From NCBI GenBank assembly GCA_002348825.1, contig DEBN01000171.1:1-7872 (forward strand): a DNA stretch of 7,872 nucleotides. The letters run 5' to 3'. Both the position numbers and the translations under genes were made by a program. Below, in pieces: positions 1-6,453 of the stretch. Position 1 is the first letter of the stretch. Each line of letters opens with the position of its first letter. A model generated the notes under the pieces. The model saw only the letters and a list, made by a program, of their open reading frames with translations, was not told the DNA's origin and ran no database searches. This stretch comes from Gammaproteobacteria bacterium UBA2955 (GTDB lineage: Bacteria; Pseudomonadota; Gammaproteobacteria; Pseudomonadales; Azotimanducaceae).

Positions 1-612
1 GCGCTGTTATTTGACCGCGAGCTCTCAATGGGCAACGGGCTCATATTGCTGTTTGGTTTAGCGATCATTTTGTGGCAGCTGGTAATCAGCGCTCGAAATT
101 CAGACGCCGAAAATGACCCGCTGCAGGATGAACTAAACGATATACCGGATATGAGCAATGCTCGAAGCCTGTTTTGGCTCGTGGTCGGCTTGGCCGTCTT
201 GCTCGTGTCGGCTCAGATACTCGTCTATACCGCAGTAAATATCGCGCAAATGTTCGGCGTCAGCGAGCTGATTATCGGATTAACAATCATCGCCATAGGC
301 ACGAGTCTTCCCGAGCTAGCAGCCACCGTGGGCTCAGCACTGAAAGGCCACCCGGAGATCGCGATAGGCAATGTAGTAGGCTCAAATATACTCAATATTC
401 TGGCTGTACTCGCCGTTCCGGCCTTGTTGGGTGGAGTGCAAATCGACCACGTCGCGCTTTGGCGAGACGCAGGCATGATGACAGCGCTCACAATGATGCT
501 CGCGCTCTTTGCCTACGGCGTTAATTCCCGCGCGGTCATTACCCGTTTCGAGGGCGCCGTCATGCTAGCGGCCTGGATTGGCTATAACCTACTACTGATT
601 CATCAGGCTTAG
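1..612 (+). CDS. yrbG: Ca2+/cation antiporter (CaCA family, YrbG-like), 5'-truncated
   Basis: Inner-membrane exchanger of the sodium/calcium antiporter superfamily; the exact ions exchanged by YrbG-type proteins are not firmly known. The reading frame is open from base 1, so the N-terminal part lies outside the window and the ATG at 28 is internal. The 203 visible codons end at TAG 610-612. They hold a hydrophobic helix (about residues 14-31 of the visible part), an acidic hydrophilic loop (about 32-55) and several further membrane segments. The second alpha repeat is clear: GTSLPE at 100-105 and GNVVGSN at 123-129, which line the ion-binding site in this family. The first alpha repeat must lie upstream. 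The full family length is roughly 320 residues, so about a third is missing. The gene stops 1 nt before kdsC, consistent with co-transcription. The family call is secure; the symbol rests on homology plus position. Confidence 0.9.
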   Translation, partial: ALLFDRELSMGNGLILLFGLAIILWQLVISARNSDAENDPLQDELNDIPDMSNARSLFWLVVGLAVLLVSAQILVYTAVNIAQMFGVSELIIGLTIIAIGTSLPELAATVGSALKGHPEIAIGNVVGSNILNILAVLAVPALLGGVQIDHVALWRDAGMMTALTMMLALFAYGVNSRAVITRFEGAVMLAAWIGYNLLLIHQA

Positions 613-613
613 C

Positions 614-1132
614 ATGAACGCCGAGGACCGATCAGAGTCATTGGCAGCCCAAATAAAAGGTGTTGTTCTCGATGTGGACGGCGTATTAACCAACGGCCAG
701 ATCACGTACACCGACGGCGGTGAAGAGATTAAGAGTTTCCACGTGCAAGACGGCTCGAGTATCAAACTGCTACGCCAGCATGGTATTGAGGTTGCCATCA
801 TCAGTGGACGCAGTTCTCCGGCGGTTACTCGGCGTGCCCACGAACTGAATATAAAACACGTACAACAGGGCGCCAGCAGCAAAAGCCAAGCACTGGACAC
901 ATTACTCGCCAATGGTTTCTGCCCAAACAACTTATGCGCAATCGGGGACGATTTGGCCGATCTTGAACTCTATGCGAGACCTGAGGTTGTATTTAAGGTA
1001 ACCGTCGCGAACGGCCATCCAGCAGTGCTTGCCGCGGCGGATTTTGCGACACAAAGGCGAGGCGGCGACGGAGTTATCGTGGAGCTCGCCGAACTCATTT
1101 TGAAAGCTCAGCATAGCTGGGACTTTGCCTAA
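614..1132 (+). CDS. kdsC: 3-deoxy-D-manno-octulosonate 8-phosphate phosphatase
   Basis: Cytoplasmic HAD-superfamily phosphatase that removes phosphate from KDO-8-phosphate to give KDO, the sugar linking lipid A to the LPS core. All four HAD motifs are visible in the 172 residues. Motif I is DVDGVLT, with nucleophile D20 and acid/base D22. Motif II is IISGRSS with S64. Motif III is K90. Motif IV is GDDLADL with D112, D113 and D116 for Mg2+. There is no large cap domain, as expected for the tetrameric C0-type KdsC. Near the C-terminus the usual GGxGAVRE-type segment reads GGDGVIVE (150-157), so its arginine is replaced by V156, and the tail after it is short. The ATG lies 1 nt after the exchanger stop and no Shine-Dalgarno is seen, which suggests translational coupling. 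The usual partner gene kdsD is not adjacent. A related sugar phosphatase specificity is possible but less likely given the lpt neighbours. Confidence 0.93.
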   Translation: MNAEDRSESLAAQIKGVVLDVDGVLTNGQITYTDGGEEIKSFHVQDGSSIKLLRQHGIEVAIISGRSSPAVTRRAHELNIKHVQQGASSKSQALDTLLANGFCPNNLCAIGDDLADLELYARPEVVFKVTVANGHPAVLAAADFATQRRGGDGVIVELAELILKAQHSWDFA

Positions 1133-1145
1133 CCTGGCGCGACCG

Positions 1146-1781
1146 ATGAACAAACTAAGCACCAAACAAGTCGCGACCGGATCAGTCATTCTAGGCGCGG
1201 CTCTACTGGTTGTTATCGCCGCAGGCCCGACATCGACGGCGGTTACAGCGATCGACAATGGCGGCAGTACAGAGACGATTGTTGCCACTGGCACACACAT
1301 GCAGATGACTGAATATGCAGAAAATGGCCAGCGCCTTTATTCTCTCGAGGTTGCCGCGTGGACCCAGTATCGCGGAGCGCAGAACACTCGCATCGAATTA
1401 ACGCAACCGAAAGTACGCTTGTTTGATGACGCCCGTGCAACACCTTGGCATGTTTCTGCGCAGCGGGGACGCGCGACCAAGCTAGGTCGTCACCCACACC
1501 TTACATTATTGGATCACGTGCAGCTGCGCCAAGCGGCACCATCGCCAAAACCGCTAAATCTGCGCTCTGACAGTCTTTCGGTTGACGTAGCTAATGATTC
1601 CATCATCGCGCGGGGCAATGTGGTTTTGAATTTCGGCGCCCTACGCACCGAAGCGCCCGTTATGACTTTGCAAAAAGATTCGACACTCGAGTTTAAGCGG
1701 GGGGAAGATCTGCGTGTTGTCAGCTCTCTGTCATTCGCCCCGGAAGCAGCGACCCGATCCGCCGTGGCAAGCGATGTCTAG
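1146..1781 (+). CDS. lptC: LPS export system protein LptC
   Basis: Bitopic inner-membrane protein that takes LPS from the LptB2FG extractor and passes it to periplasmic LptA. The 211-residue product has a short N-terminal cytoplasmic stretch, one membrane helix (about residues 9-26) and a periplasmic region with the beta-strand pattern of the LptC/OstA fold, e.g. the segment around MQMTEYAENGQRLYSLEV and the later IIARGNVVLNF. It is a little longer than the E. coli protein (about 190 residues) and sequence conservation is weak, as is usual for LptC. I chose ATG 1146, 13 nt after the kdsC stop. An in-frame TTG at 1125 would overlap kdsC and add seven residues; neither start has a good Shine-Dalgarno. 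The 3' end overlaps lptA by 8 nt. The identification rests on the single-helix topology plus its fixed place between kdsC and lptA. Confidence 0.85.
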   Translation: MNKLSTKQVATGSVILGAALLVVIAAGPTSTAVTAIDNGGSTETIVATGTHMQMTEYAENGQRLYSLEVAAWTQYRGAQNTRIELTQPKVRLFDDARATPWHVSAQRGRATKLGRHPHLTLLDHVQLRQAAPSPKPLNLRSDSLSVDVANDSIIARGNVVLNFGALRTEAPVMTLQKDSTLEFKRGEDLRVVSSLSFAPEAATRSAVASDV

Positions 1782-2316
1782 AGCATTGCCAGCCACTCTA
1801 AAAACATTGGGGCTTTCGCTGGCTCTAATACCTTCGGCGTACAGCGTCGCGGAGCCAAGCCGCATCCAAATAGAAGGCGACAGCGCCATTTTCGATCAAG
1901 CCAGTAAAACCGTTACCTACGCCGGTTCGGTAACAGCGACACAAGGGGATTTAGTGATCGAAGGCGAGCGGCTTATCGTTGCCCTCGTTGCCGACGAGGT
2001 CGATACCATTCGTACCACCGGATCCCCAGCTAAATTTTCAATGCCCCAGCTTTCGGAGGACACAAACGTTGCGCAGCGAGGCAAGTTACAGGCAAGTGCT
2101 TTGACCATTTTGTTCGCGCCTGCAAGCAACCAACTGCAGCTGCTCGGCAACGCAGTGCTGCAACAAGGCAGCAACGTCATTCGCAGCGATGAAATTATCT
2201 ACAACGTAAACGCCAAAGAAATTAGCGCTAAAGGCGACAGTAAACGCGTCCGCATGGAATTCGAACTTGCCGACCAAGCGCCGGGCGAGAAGATTGGGAC
2301 GCCTGAACGGCCATGA
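1774..2316 (+). CDS. lptA: LPS transport periplasmic protein LptA
   Basis: Periplasmic beta-jellyroll protein that polymerises into the bridge carrying LPS from LptC to the outer-membrane LptD/E complex. The 180-residue product starts with a signal peptide: R3 and K10, a hydrophobic core around residues 12-22, and a likely signal peptidase I site after SVA (A26). The OstA domain follows, with recognisable repeats such as [32 protein letters not shown] and [22 protein letters not shown]. The length matches E. coli LptA (185 residues). The ATG at 1774 is preferred over a GTG at 1714 because it places the signal peptide at the N-terminus and overlaps the lptC stop by only 8 nt. The stop overlaps the lptB start (ATGA, 2313-2316), so lptA and lptB are translationally coupled. 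Confidence 0.92.
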   Translation: MSRALPATLKTLGLSLALIPSAYSVAEPSRIQIEGDSAIFDQASKTVTYAGSVTATQGDLVIEGERLIVALVADEVDTIRTTGSPAKFSMPQLSEDTNVAQRGKLQASALTILFAPASNQLQLLGNAVLQQGSNVIRSDEIIYNVNAKEISAKGDSKRVRMEFELADQAPGEKIGTPERP

Positions 2317-3044
2317 ACAGTAACTCCCTTCGCGGCCTAAATCTGCACAAGCGATACCGCGACAAAGTCGCGGTCAGCGATGTAAGTGTCGATGTTCATC
2401 AGGGCGAAGTCATCGGCCTGCTCGGCCCGAACGGTGCGGGCAAGACCACCTGCTTTTATATGCTGGTGGGCCTGCTTAAGTGCGATTCCGGCCAGGTGCT
2501 TTTAAATGATGTCGCGCTGACTCAAGCGCCGATGCATGTGCGTGCAGCAGCCGGGCTGGGCTATTTGCCGCAAGAAGCCAGCATCTTTCGCAACCTTAGT
2601 GCCCGTGACAATTTGCGGGCTGTGCTTGAACTACAGACTCATTTGGACAAACCACAGCGTCACCAACGGCTGCAACAACTCCTCGATGAATTCAATCTTA
2701 ATCACATCGCCGATTCACTGGGGCAGAGCCTCAGTGGCGGCGAACGACGACGCTTGGAGATAGCCCGAGCCCTGGCCAGCAACCCCGAATTCATGTTGCT
2801 AGACGAACCGTTCGCCGGTGTCGACCCTATTTCTGTATCGGACATTAAAAACGGTATCTTGGACCTAAAACTTAGGGGCTTAGGAGTGCTGATTACAGAT
2901 CACAATGTTAAGGAAACGTTGGATATCTGCGATCGCGCCTACATTGTGCATGAAGGACATGTAATCGCCGCAGGCGAACCCGAAAGTGTTCTGAAAAACG
3001 AAACCGTGCGGCAGGTTTATCTCGGCGACAGCTTCGCGCTGTGA
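2313..3044 (+). CDS. lptB: LPS export ABC transporter ATP-binding protein LptB
   Basis: Cytoplasmic ATPase of the LptB2FGC complex; its ATP hydrolysis drives LPS extraction from the inner membrane. All ABC motifs are intact in the 243 residues: Walker A GPNGAGKT (38-45), Q-loop Q87 within [13 protein letters not shown], signature LSGGE (140-144), Walker B FMLLDE (160-165) with catalytic E165, D-loop after it, and switch histidine H197 in ITDHN. The F92-R93 pair corresponds to the LptB residues that contact the LptF/G coupling helices. Length and motif spacing are standard (E. coli LptB is 241). The membrane partners LptF and LptG are not in the window; they are normally encoded elsewhere. A perfect 8-bp hairpin with an AAA loop lies in codons 15-21 (2356-2374). 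Confidence 0.97.
   Translation: MNSNSLRGLNLHKRYRDKVAVSDVSVDVHQGEVIGLLGPNGAGKTTCFYMLVGLLKCDSGQVLLNDVALTQAPMHVRAAAGLGYLPQEASIFRNLSARDNLRAVLELQTHLDKPQRHQRLQQLLDEFNLNHIADSLGQSLSGGERRRLEIARALASNPEFMLLDEPFAGVDPISVSDIKNGILDLKLRGLGVLITDHNVKETLDICDRAYIVHEGHVIAAGEPESVLKNETVRQVYLGDSFAL
2356..2374 (+). repeat. Perfect hairpin inside lptB start region
   Basis: Arms ACCGCGAC (2356-2363) and GTCGCGGT (2367-2374) are exact inverted complements separated by an AAA loop. It lies 43 nt into the lptB coding sequence and no T-run follows, so it is not a standard intrinsic terminator. The structure is certain on paper. Whether it has a role (pausing, mRNA stability, tuning lptB translation) or is a codon-choice accident is unknown. 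Confidence 0.6.
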
Positions 3045-3136
3045 GATCCGCCCCTGCATATGAATTAACGTGTTTGGTCAATGTTTCCGGATAAAATAAC
3101 GAAACCTACAGCACCCATGACGAACCGCAGCAGCAG
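3045..3136 (+). promoter_or_regulatory. lptB–rpoN intergenic region, possible rpoN promoter
   Basis: This 92-nt gap is the longest untranslated stretch in the window and is more AT-rich than the flanking genes. A -10-like TAAAAT (3092-3097, one mismatch from TATAAT) lies about 40 nt before the rpoN ATG. No convincing -35 hexamer sits at the right distance; TTGGTC at 3074-3079 is too close. No terminator hairpin with a T-run was seen after lptB. rpoN often has its own promoter at this position in relatives, so the placement is plausible but the elements are weak. Confidence 0.25.
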
Positions 3137-4636
3137 ATGAAACAATCTCTTTCAATGAAGCTTGGCCAGCAGCTGAAAATGACTCCTCAGCTGCAACAGG
3201 CGATACGTTTGCTGCAACTTTCTACAATGGAACTCAGCCAGGAAATCCAGCTGGCCTTAGACTCCAATCCGATGCTTGAGTCAGAAGAGGACTTTCAACA
3301 ACTCGACAACGAACTGGGTGACAGCGAGAGCGAGAGCGACCTACCGATAGGCGAGAACGACGACGCTGCCGAGGACTTTGCGGAGGCCGCTGAGGCTGAA
3401 GTGAGCGAGCAGTTCGAAGAACCGTTAACAGAATCCATGCCCGGCGATTCAACTTGGGAAGATATCTATCCCCAATCTAGTACTGGCACGACCGTGGATA
3501 GCGACTTTGACCCAAGCACAAACAACAGTGCGGCTGAAGGATTGCTGGAGCACCTTGAATGGCAACTAAACCTGACACCAATGGCCACATCCGACCGTGC
3601 CATTGCTTCAATGATCATCGACAGCATCGACGATAACGGCATGCTGACCACTTCGATCGAAGAGATCTGTGCCAACCTCGTCGACCCATCTCTAGCAGCG
3701 GATGAACAAACGACCGTCGAGGACGTAGAGGCCGTCTTAACTAAAATTCAACAGTTTGACCCCGTAGGCGTCGGCGCGCGCGATCTGCGCGAGTGCCTGC
3801 TACTGCAGCTCGCACAACTCGACCCTGAAACGCCTTGGCTGGATGAGGCCAACACTCTCGTCTCTAACCATCTGGATCTTCTGGCACAAAAAGACTTCAC
3901 CACACTCGTGCGGCAGTCTCGCTTATCTGAATCGGACCTAAGCCAGGTTGTCGCGCTCATTCGAACGCTACAGCCCCGACCGGGAGCCGCCATTTCCGAG
4001 GGCCAATCTGACTTCGTAATGCCTGACGTTGTGGTGCGTAAGCACGCTGGTCGATGGCAGGCCGAACTGAATCCTGCAACGTTGCCAAAAGTGCGCATCA
4101 ACAACGTCTACGCTGGCTGGATAAACAAAGCGGCTCAACCCTCGGACCGAGAGTTCATGCGCAACAACCTGCAGGAGGCGCGCTGGTTCATAAAAAGTCT
4201 GCAAACGCGGCACGATACTCTACTGCGGGTGGCCGCACAGATTGTCGAGGTGCAACAAGGCTTCTTTGAACATGGTCCGGAGGCAATGAAGCCGTTAATC
4301 CTTGCCGACATTGCACAACAAGTGGACCTGCATGAGTCGACGATTTCACGGGTGACTAACCGTAAGTATTTGGTATGTCCTAGCGGATTGTTTGAACTTA
4401 AATATTTTTTCTCATCGCACGTGGGCACCCAGTCCGGCGGCGAGATATCCAGCACGGCAATACGCGCACTCATTCAAAAACTAACCGCAGACGAAAATCC
4501 GCGTAAGCCATTGAGCGATAACAAGATCGCCGCGATGCTCAACGAACAGAATATTAACGTCGCGCGTCGCACGGTGGCGAAGTACCGGGAGTCGCTATCA
4601 ATCCCACCGTCTAACGAACGTAAGCAATTAGTTTGA
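3137..4636 (+). CDS. rpoN: RNA polymerase sigma-54 factor
   Basis: Alternative sigma factor that directs RNA polymerase to -24/-12 promoters and needs AAA+ enhancer-binding proteins for open-complex formation. It governs nitrogen assimilation and many other functions. The 499 residues show the family layout. Region I is glutamine- and leucine-rich (about 1-47, starting MKQSLSMKLGQQLKMTPQLQQAIRLL in two overlapping patches). An acidic region II follows (about 48-125, many D/E), then the core-binding region. A helix-turn-helix spans about 388-409, containing ESTISR (400-405), and the C-terminal RpoN box ARRTVAKYR (476-484) reads the -24 element. E. coli RpoN has 477 residues; the extra length is in the acidic linker. 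ATG 3137 is the first start after an in-frame stop at 3092 and puts region I exactly at the N-terminus, although no Shine-Dalgarno is visible. Confidence 0.98.
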   Translation: MKQSLSMKLGQQLKMTPQLQQAIRLLQLSTMELSQEIQLALDSNPMLESEEDFQQLDNELGDSESESDLPIGENDDAAEDFAEAAEAEVSEQFEEPLTESMPGDSTWEDIYPQSSTGTTVDSDFDPSTNNSAAEGLLEHLEWQLNLTPMATSDRAIASMIIDSIDDNGMLTTSIEEICANLVDPSLAADEQTTVEDVEAVLTKIQQFDPVGVGARDLRECLLLQLAQLDPETPWLDEANTLVSNHLDLLAQKDFTTLVRQSRLSESDLSQVVALIRTLQPRPGAAISEGQSDFVMPDVVVRKHAGRWQAELNPATLPKVRINNVYAGWINKAAQPSDREFMRNNLQEARWFIKSLQTRHDTLLRVAAQIVEVQQGFFEHGPEAMKPLILADIAQQVDLHESTISRVTNRKYLVCPSGLFELKYFFSSHVGTQSGGEISSTAIRALIQKLTADENPRKPLSDNKIAAMLNEQNINVARRTVAKYRESLSIPPSNERKQLV

Positions 4637-4688
4637 TTGGCCACTATTTGCAATAATAAGACGTCTTGACGCTAGCAAGGAGACGCGC
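4637..4688 (+). promoter_or_regulatory. rpoN–hpf intergenic region: palindrome and sigma-54-like element
   Basis: The 52-nt spacer holds three items in order. First is TGGCC followed by TTGCA (4638-4652), resembling a -24/-12 sigma-54 promoter, but the GG and GC doublets are separated by 9 nt rather than the required 10. Second is a perfect 10-bp palindrome AAGACGTCTT (4658-4667). Third is the hpf ribosome binding site. A sigma-70-type pair (TTGATT 4633-4638 with TAATAA 4654-4659) is also possible but has a short 15-nt spacer. A local hpf promoter is plausible; none of the candidates is convincing alone. Confidence 0.25.
4677..4682 (+). promoter_or_regulatory. Strong Shine-Dalgarno of hpf
   Basis: AAGGAG lies 6 nt before the hpf ATG at 4689, a near-ideal ribosome binding site. 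It is the only one of this quality in the window; the other genes start with weak or no visible Shine-Dalgarno. It fixes the hpf start. Confidence 0.85.
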
Positions 4689-5027
4689 ATGCTGATCAAC
4701 GTTACCGGCCATCAAATCGATTTGACCAAGTCGCTACAGGACTACGTTCATGAGAAACTAAAGCGACTGGAACGTCACTATGACCAGATTACCCAGGTGC
4801 ATGTGGTTTTAAACATCGAAAAGCTCAAACATCAGGCCGAGGCCACAGTCCACGTGGCACGAGCGGAGCTGTTTGCGAATGCAGAGGCTGCAGATATGTA
4901 CGCAGCCATAGACCAACTGTGTGCCAAGCTCGATCGCCAGATTATCAAACATAAAGAGAAAACCATCGATCATCATCATGGGAGTAAACAGCGTAAACAT
5001 GCACATACCAGGTTCGAGCAACCTTAA
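4689..5027 (+). CDS. hpf: Ribosome hibernation promoting factor, short type
   Basis: Binds the small ribosomal subunit in the mRNA/tRNA channel during stationary phase or starvation; with RMF in gammaproteobacteria it promotes inactive 100S dimers. The 112-residue product matches the HPF/YfiA fold: MLINVTGHQIDLTKSLQDYV at the start, then KLKRLERHYDQI, the strand with HQAEATVHV, and the second helix DMYAAIDQLCAKLDRQIIKHKEK. It lacks the C-terminal dimerisation domain of long HPFs. It is about 17 residues longer than E. coli HPF (95), with a basic, histidine-rich tail (H95-H97, H104, H106). The position directly after rpoN is conserved in Proteobacteria. The strong ribosome binding site suggests it is translated more than its neighbours. 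Confidence 0.96.
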   Translation: MLINVTGHQIDLTKSLQDYVHEKLKRLERHYDQITQVHVVLNIEKLKHQAEATVHVARAELFANAEAADMYAAIDQLCAKLDRQIIKHKEKTIDHHHGSKQRKHAHTRFEQP

Positions 5028-5039
5028 AGACACAGACCT

Positions 5040-5525
5040 ATGCGGATAAGTTCCTTGCTCAAACGGCAAAACATTCTTTGTCGTGTGCAGTGCCAAAGCC
5101 GCAAGCGCGCTCTGCAACTGGCCGCGGAATCCGTTGCAGAAAACGACCCCGATCAGGACGGTTTGGTTGCAGATGAGGTTTTTGCCGGTCTTATCGAAAG
5201 AGAACGACTTGGGTCTACCGGCTTAGGCTTTGGCGTTGCGATACCCCACTGCAGAATGCCGTGCCAAGCCATTCATGCAACCTTCATGTCCTTAGCTGGG
5301 CCGGTAGACTACGAGGCGATGGATAATGAGCATGTAGATCTGCTGTTTGTGCTGGTGGTGCCTAATAGCGAAACCCATGCGCACTTAGACCTACTTGCTG
5401 AACTCGCTACTTTTTTCAACTCTGCGGAAAATCGCTCGGCGCTTAGAAAGTGTGACAACGCCGACGCCGTTATGCGCTGTTTCGAGCGTATGGAAACTGC
5501 ATCACCGAACGTCAAGCGCGCATGA
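5040..5525 (+). CDS. ptsN: Nitrogen-regulatory PTS EIIA-Ntr protein
   Basis: Final phosphate acceptor of the nitrogen phosphotransferase chain (EI-Ntr, NPr/HPr, EIIA-Ntr). It transports no sugar; in relatives the unphosphorylated or phosphorylated form regulates potassium uptake, sensor kinases and other targets. The 161 residues fit the EIIA fold (E. coli 163). The phosphorylation site is H70 in GVAIPHCR (canonical G-I-A-I-P-H-G), so the residue after the histidine pair motif is cysteine instead of glycine. VDLLFVLVVP and HLDLLAELA are typical downstream strands and helix. The start is 12 nt after hpf with only a weak purine stretch before it. The stop overlaps the rapZ start (ATGA), so the two are likely translationally coupled. 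Confidence 0.95.
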   Translation: MRISSLLKRQNILCRVQCQSRKRALQLAAESVAENDPDQDGLVADEVFAGLIERERLGSTGLGFGVAIPHCRMPCQAIHATFMSLAGPVDYEAMDNEHVDLLFVLVVPNSETHAHLDLLAELATFFNSAENRSALRKCDNADAVMRCFERMETASPNVKRA

Positions 5526-6379
5526 AACTGTTCATCATCAGTGGCCGATCTGGCTCGGGAAAGTCCACTGTACTGCAGGCTCTCGAGGATAACGCATACC
5601 AATGCATCGATAATTTGCCAGTCACTCTGCTGCACAGTTTAGTAGCGGAAAACCTCGAAAGAGAGGGTGCTGAGGCTACACAGCTAGCGGTCTGCATCGA
5701 TGCGCGCAGCCAGTCACTGCAGACCTTTCCCGAGATCTTAAAGGGCCTGCCGCTGGCTCGAAAAGACCGCCGGGTTGTATATCTTGACGCCCAGAGTCCA
5801 ACTTTAGTGAAGAGATTTAGTGAAACACGCCGTCGGCACCCACTGACCTCTCAAAACATCGACCTACGCCAAGCAATCGATATGGAAGCCCAGGTCCTTG
5901 CCACTATAGCCGACTTAGCAGACCTCACCATCGATACCACGCAATTGAGCAGCCAGCAGTTGAACGCTCAGTTCATAGACCGCGTACTGGATCACGGATC
6001 GCAGAATATTAACCTGCTATTTCGATCCTTCGGGTTTAAATACGGCGTGCCCGTAGACGCGGATTTCGTCTTTGACCTGCGCTGTCTGCCTAACCCACAC
6101 TGGGACGAAACATTACGCAGCTTGTCCGGTTTAGATCGACCCGTACAAGACTATTTGCGTAATCAGCCCATGGTTAATGAGATGTTTGAGGACATTACCA
6201 AAATGCTCGCCCGCTGGGTTCCAAGGTTTGAGGCGAACTCAAGGGTATACATGACCGTGGCGATCGGCTGCACCGGCGGCCAACATCGAAGTGTGTACAT
6301 GGCACAACGCTTGGCCGAACACCTAGGTCAGGATTATGACAAGGTATTGGTTAGACATCGGGAATTGAACCGCCGTTAA
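5522..6379 (+). CDS. rapZ: RNase adapter protein RapZ
   Basis: In enterobacteria, RapZ binds glucosamine-6-phosphate and the small RNA GlmZ and recruits RNase E, so adjusting GlmS synthesis and amino-sugar supply for the cell wall and LPS. The 285-residue protein (E. coli 284) has an N-terminal P-loop GRSGSGKST (8-16) and a Walker B-like VVYLDA ending at D89-A90. Its C-terminal domain shows the conserved block from F170 to W194 (FGFKYGVPVDADFVFDLR and following) and GCTGGQHRSVY (249-259), the sugar-phosphate binding loop. The C-terminus is basic (RHRELNRR), matching the RNA-binding tail. Whether GlmZ-type RNAs exist in this organism cannot be seen; outside Enterobacterales the RNA role is unproven, so the older label 'nucleotide-binding protein YvcJ family' would also be correct. 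Confidence 0.95.
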   Translation: MKLFIISGRSGSGKSTVLQALEDNAYQCIDNLPVTLLHSLVAENLEREGAEATQLAVCIDARSQSLQTFPEILKGLPLARKDRRVVYLDAQSPTLVKRFSETRRRHPLTSQNIDLRQAIDMEAQVLATIADLADLTIDTTQLSSQQLNAQFIDRVLDHGSQNINLLFRSFGFKYGVPVDADFVFDLRCLPNPHWDETLRSLSGLDRPVQDYLRNQPMVNEMFEDITKMLARWVPRFEANSRVYMTVAIGCTGGQHRSVYMAQRLAEHLGQDYDKVLVRHRELNRR

Positions 6380-6453
6380 CCATCGCACATCGAGCCTGAC
6401 GCGAAGCACAGATGCCGTTAGTATCCTTGCTGATCCTCGACCTATTTACGACT

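Noticed and set aside
1125..1145. Upstream TTG start for lptC overlapping kdsC
   Set aside because: It adds seven residues before the membrane helix without a ribosome binding site; ATG 1146 gives a normal LptC N-terminus.
1714..1773. GTG start giving a 200-residue LptA
   Set aside because: It would bury the signal peptide behind 20 polar residues and overlap lptC by 68 nt; ATG 1774 restores a proper signal peptide.
1983..1999. Six-base inverted repeat (CCTCGT / ACGAGG) in lptA
   Set aside because: A short stem with a 5-nt loop inside coding sequence is expected by chance at this frequency.
3300..3450. Acidic, repetitive stretch in rpoN (GAGAGC-like repeats, many D/E codons)
   Set aside because: This is the normal variable acidic region II of sigma-54, not an insertion.
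4135..4473. Minus-strand open frame of 112 codons opposite the rpoN DNA-binding region
   Set aside because: The plus strand encodes the conserved sigma-54 helix-turn-helix here; the antisense product is cysteine/arginine-rich and unrecognisable.
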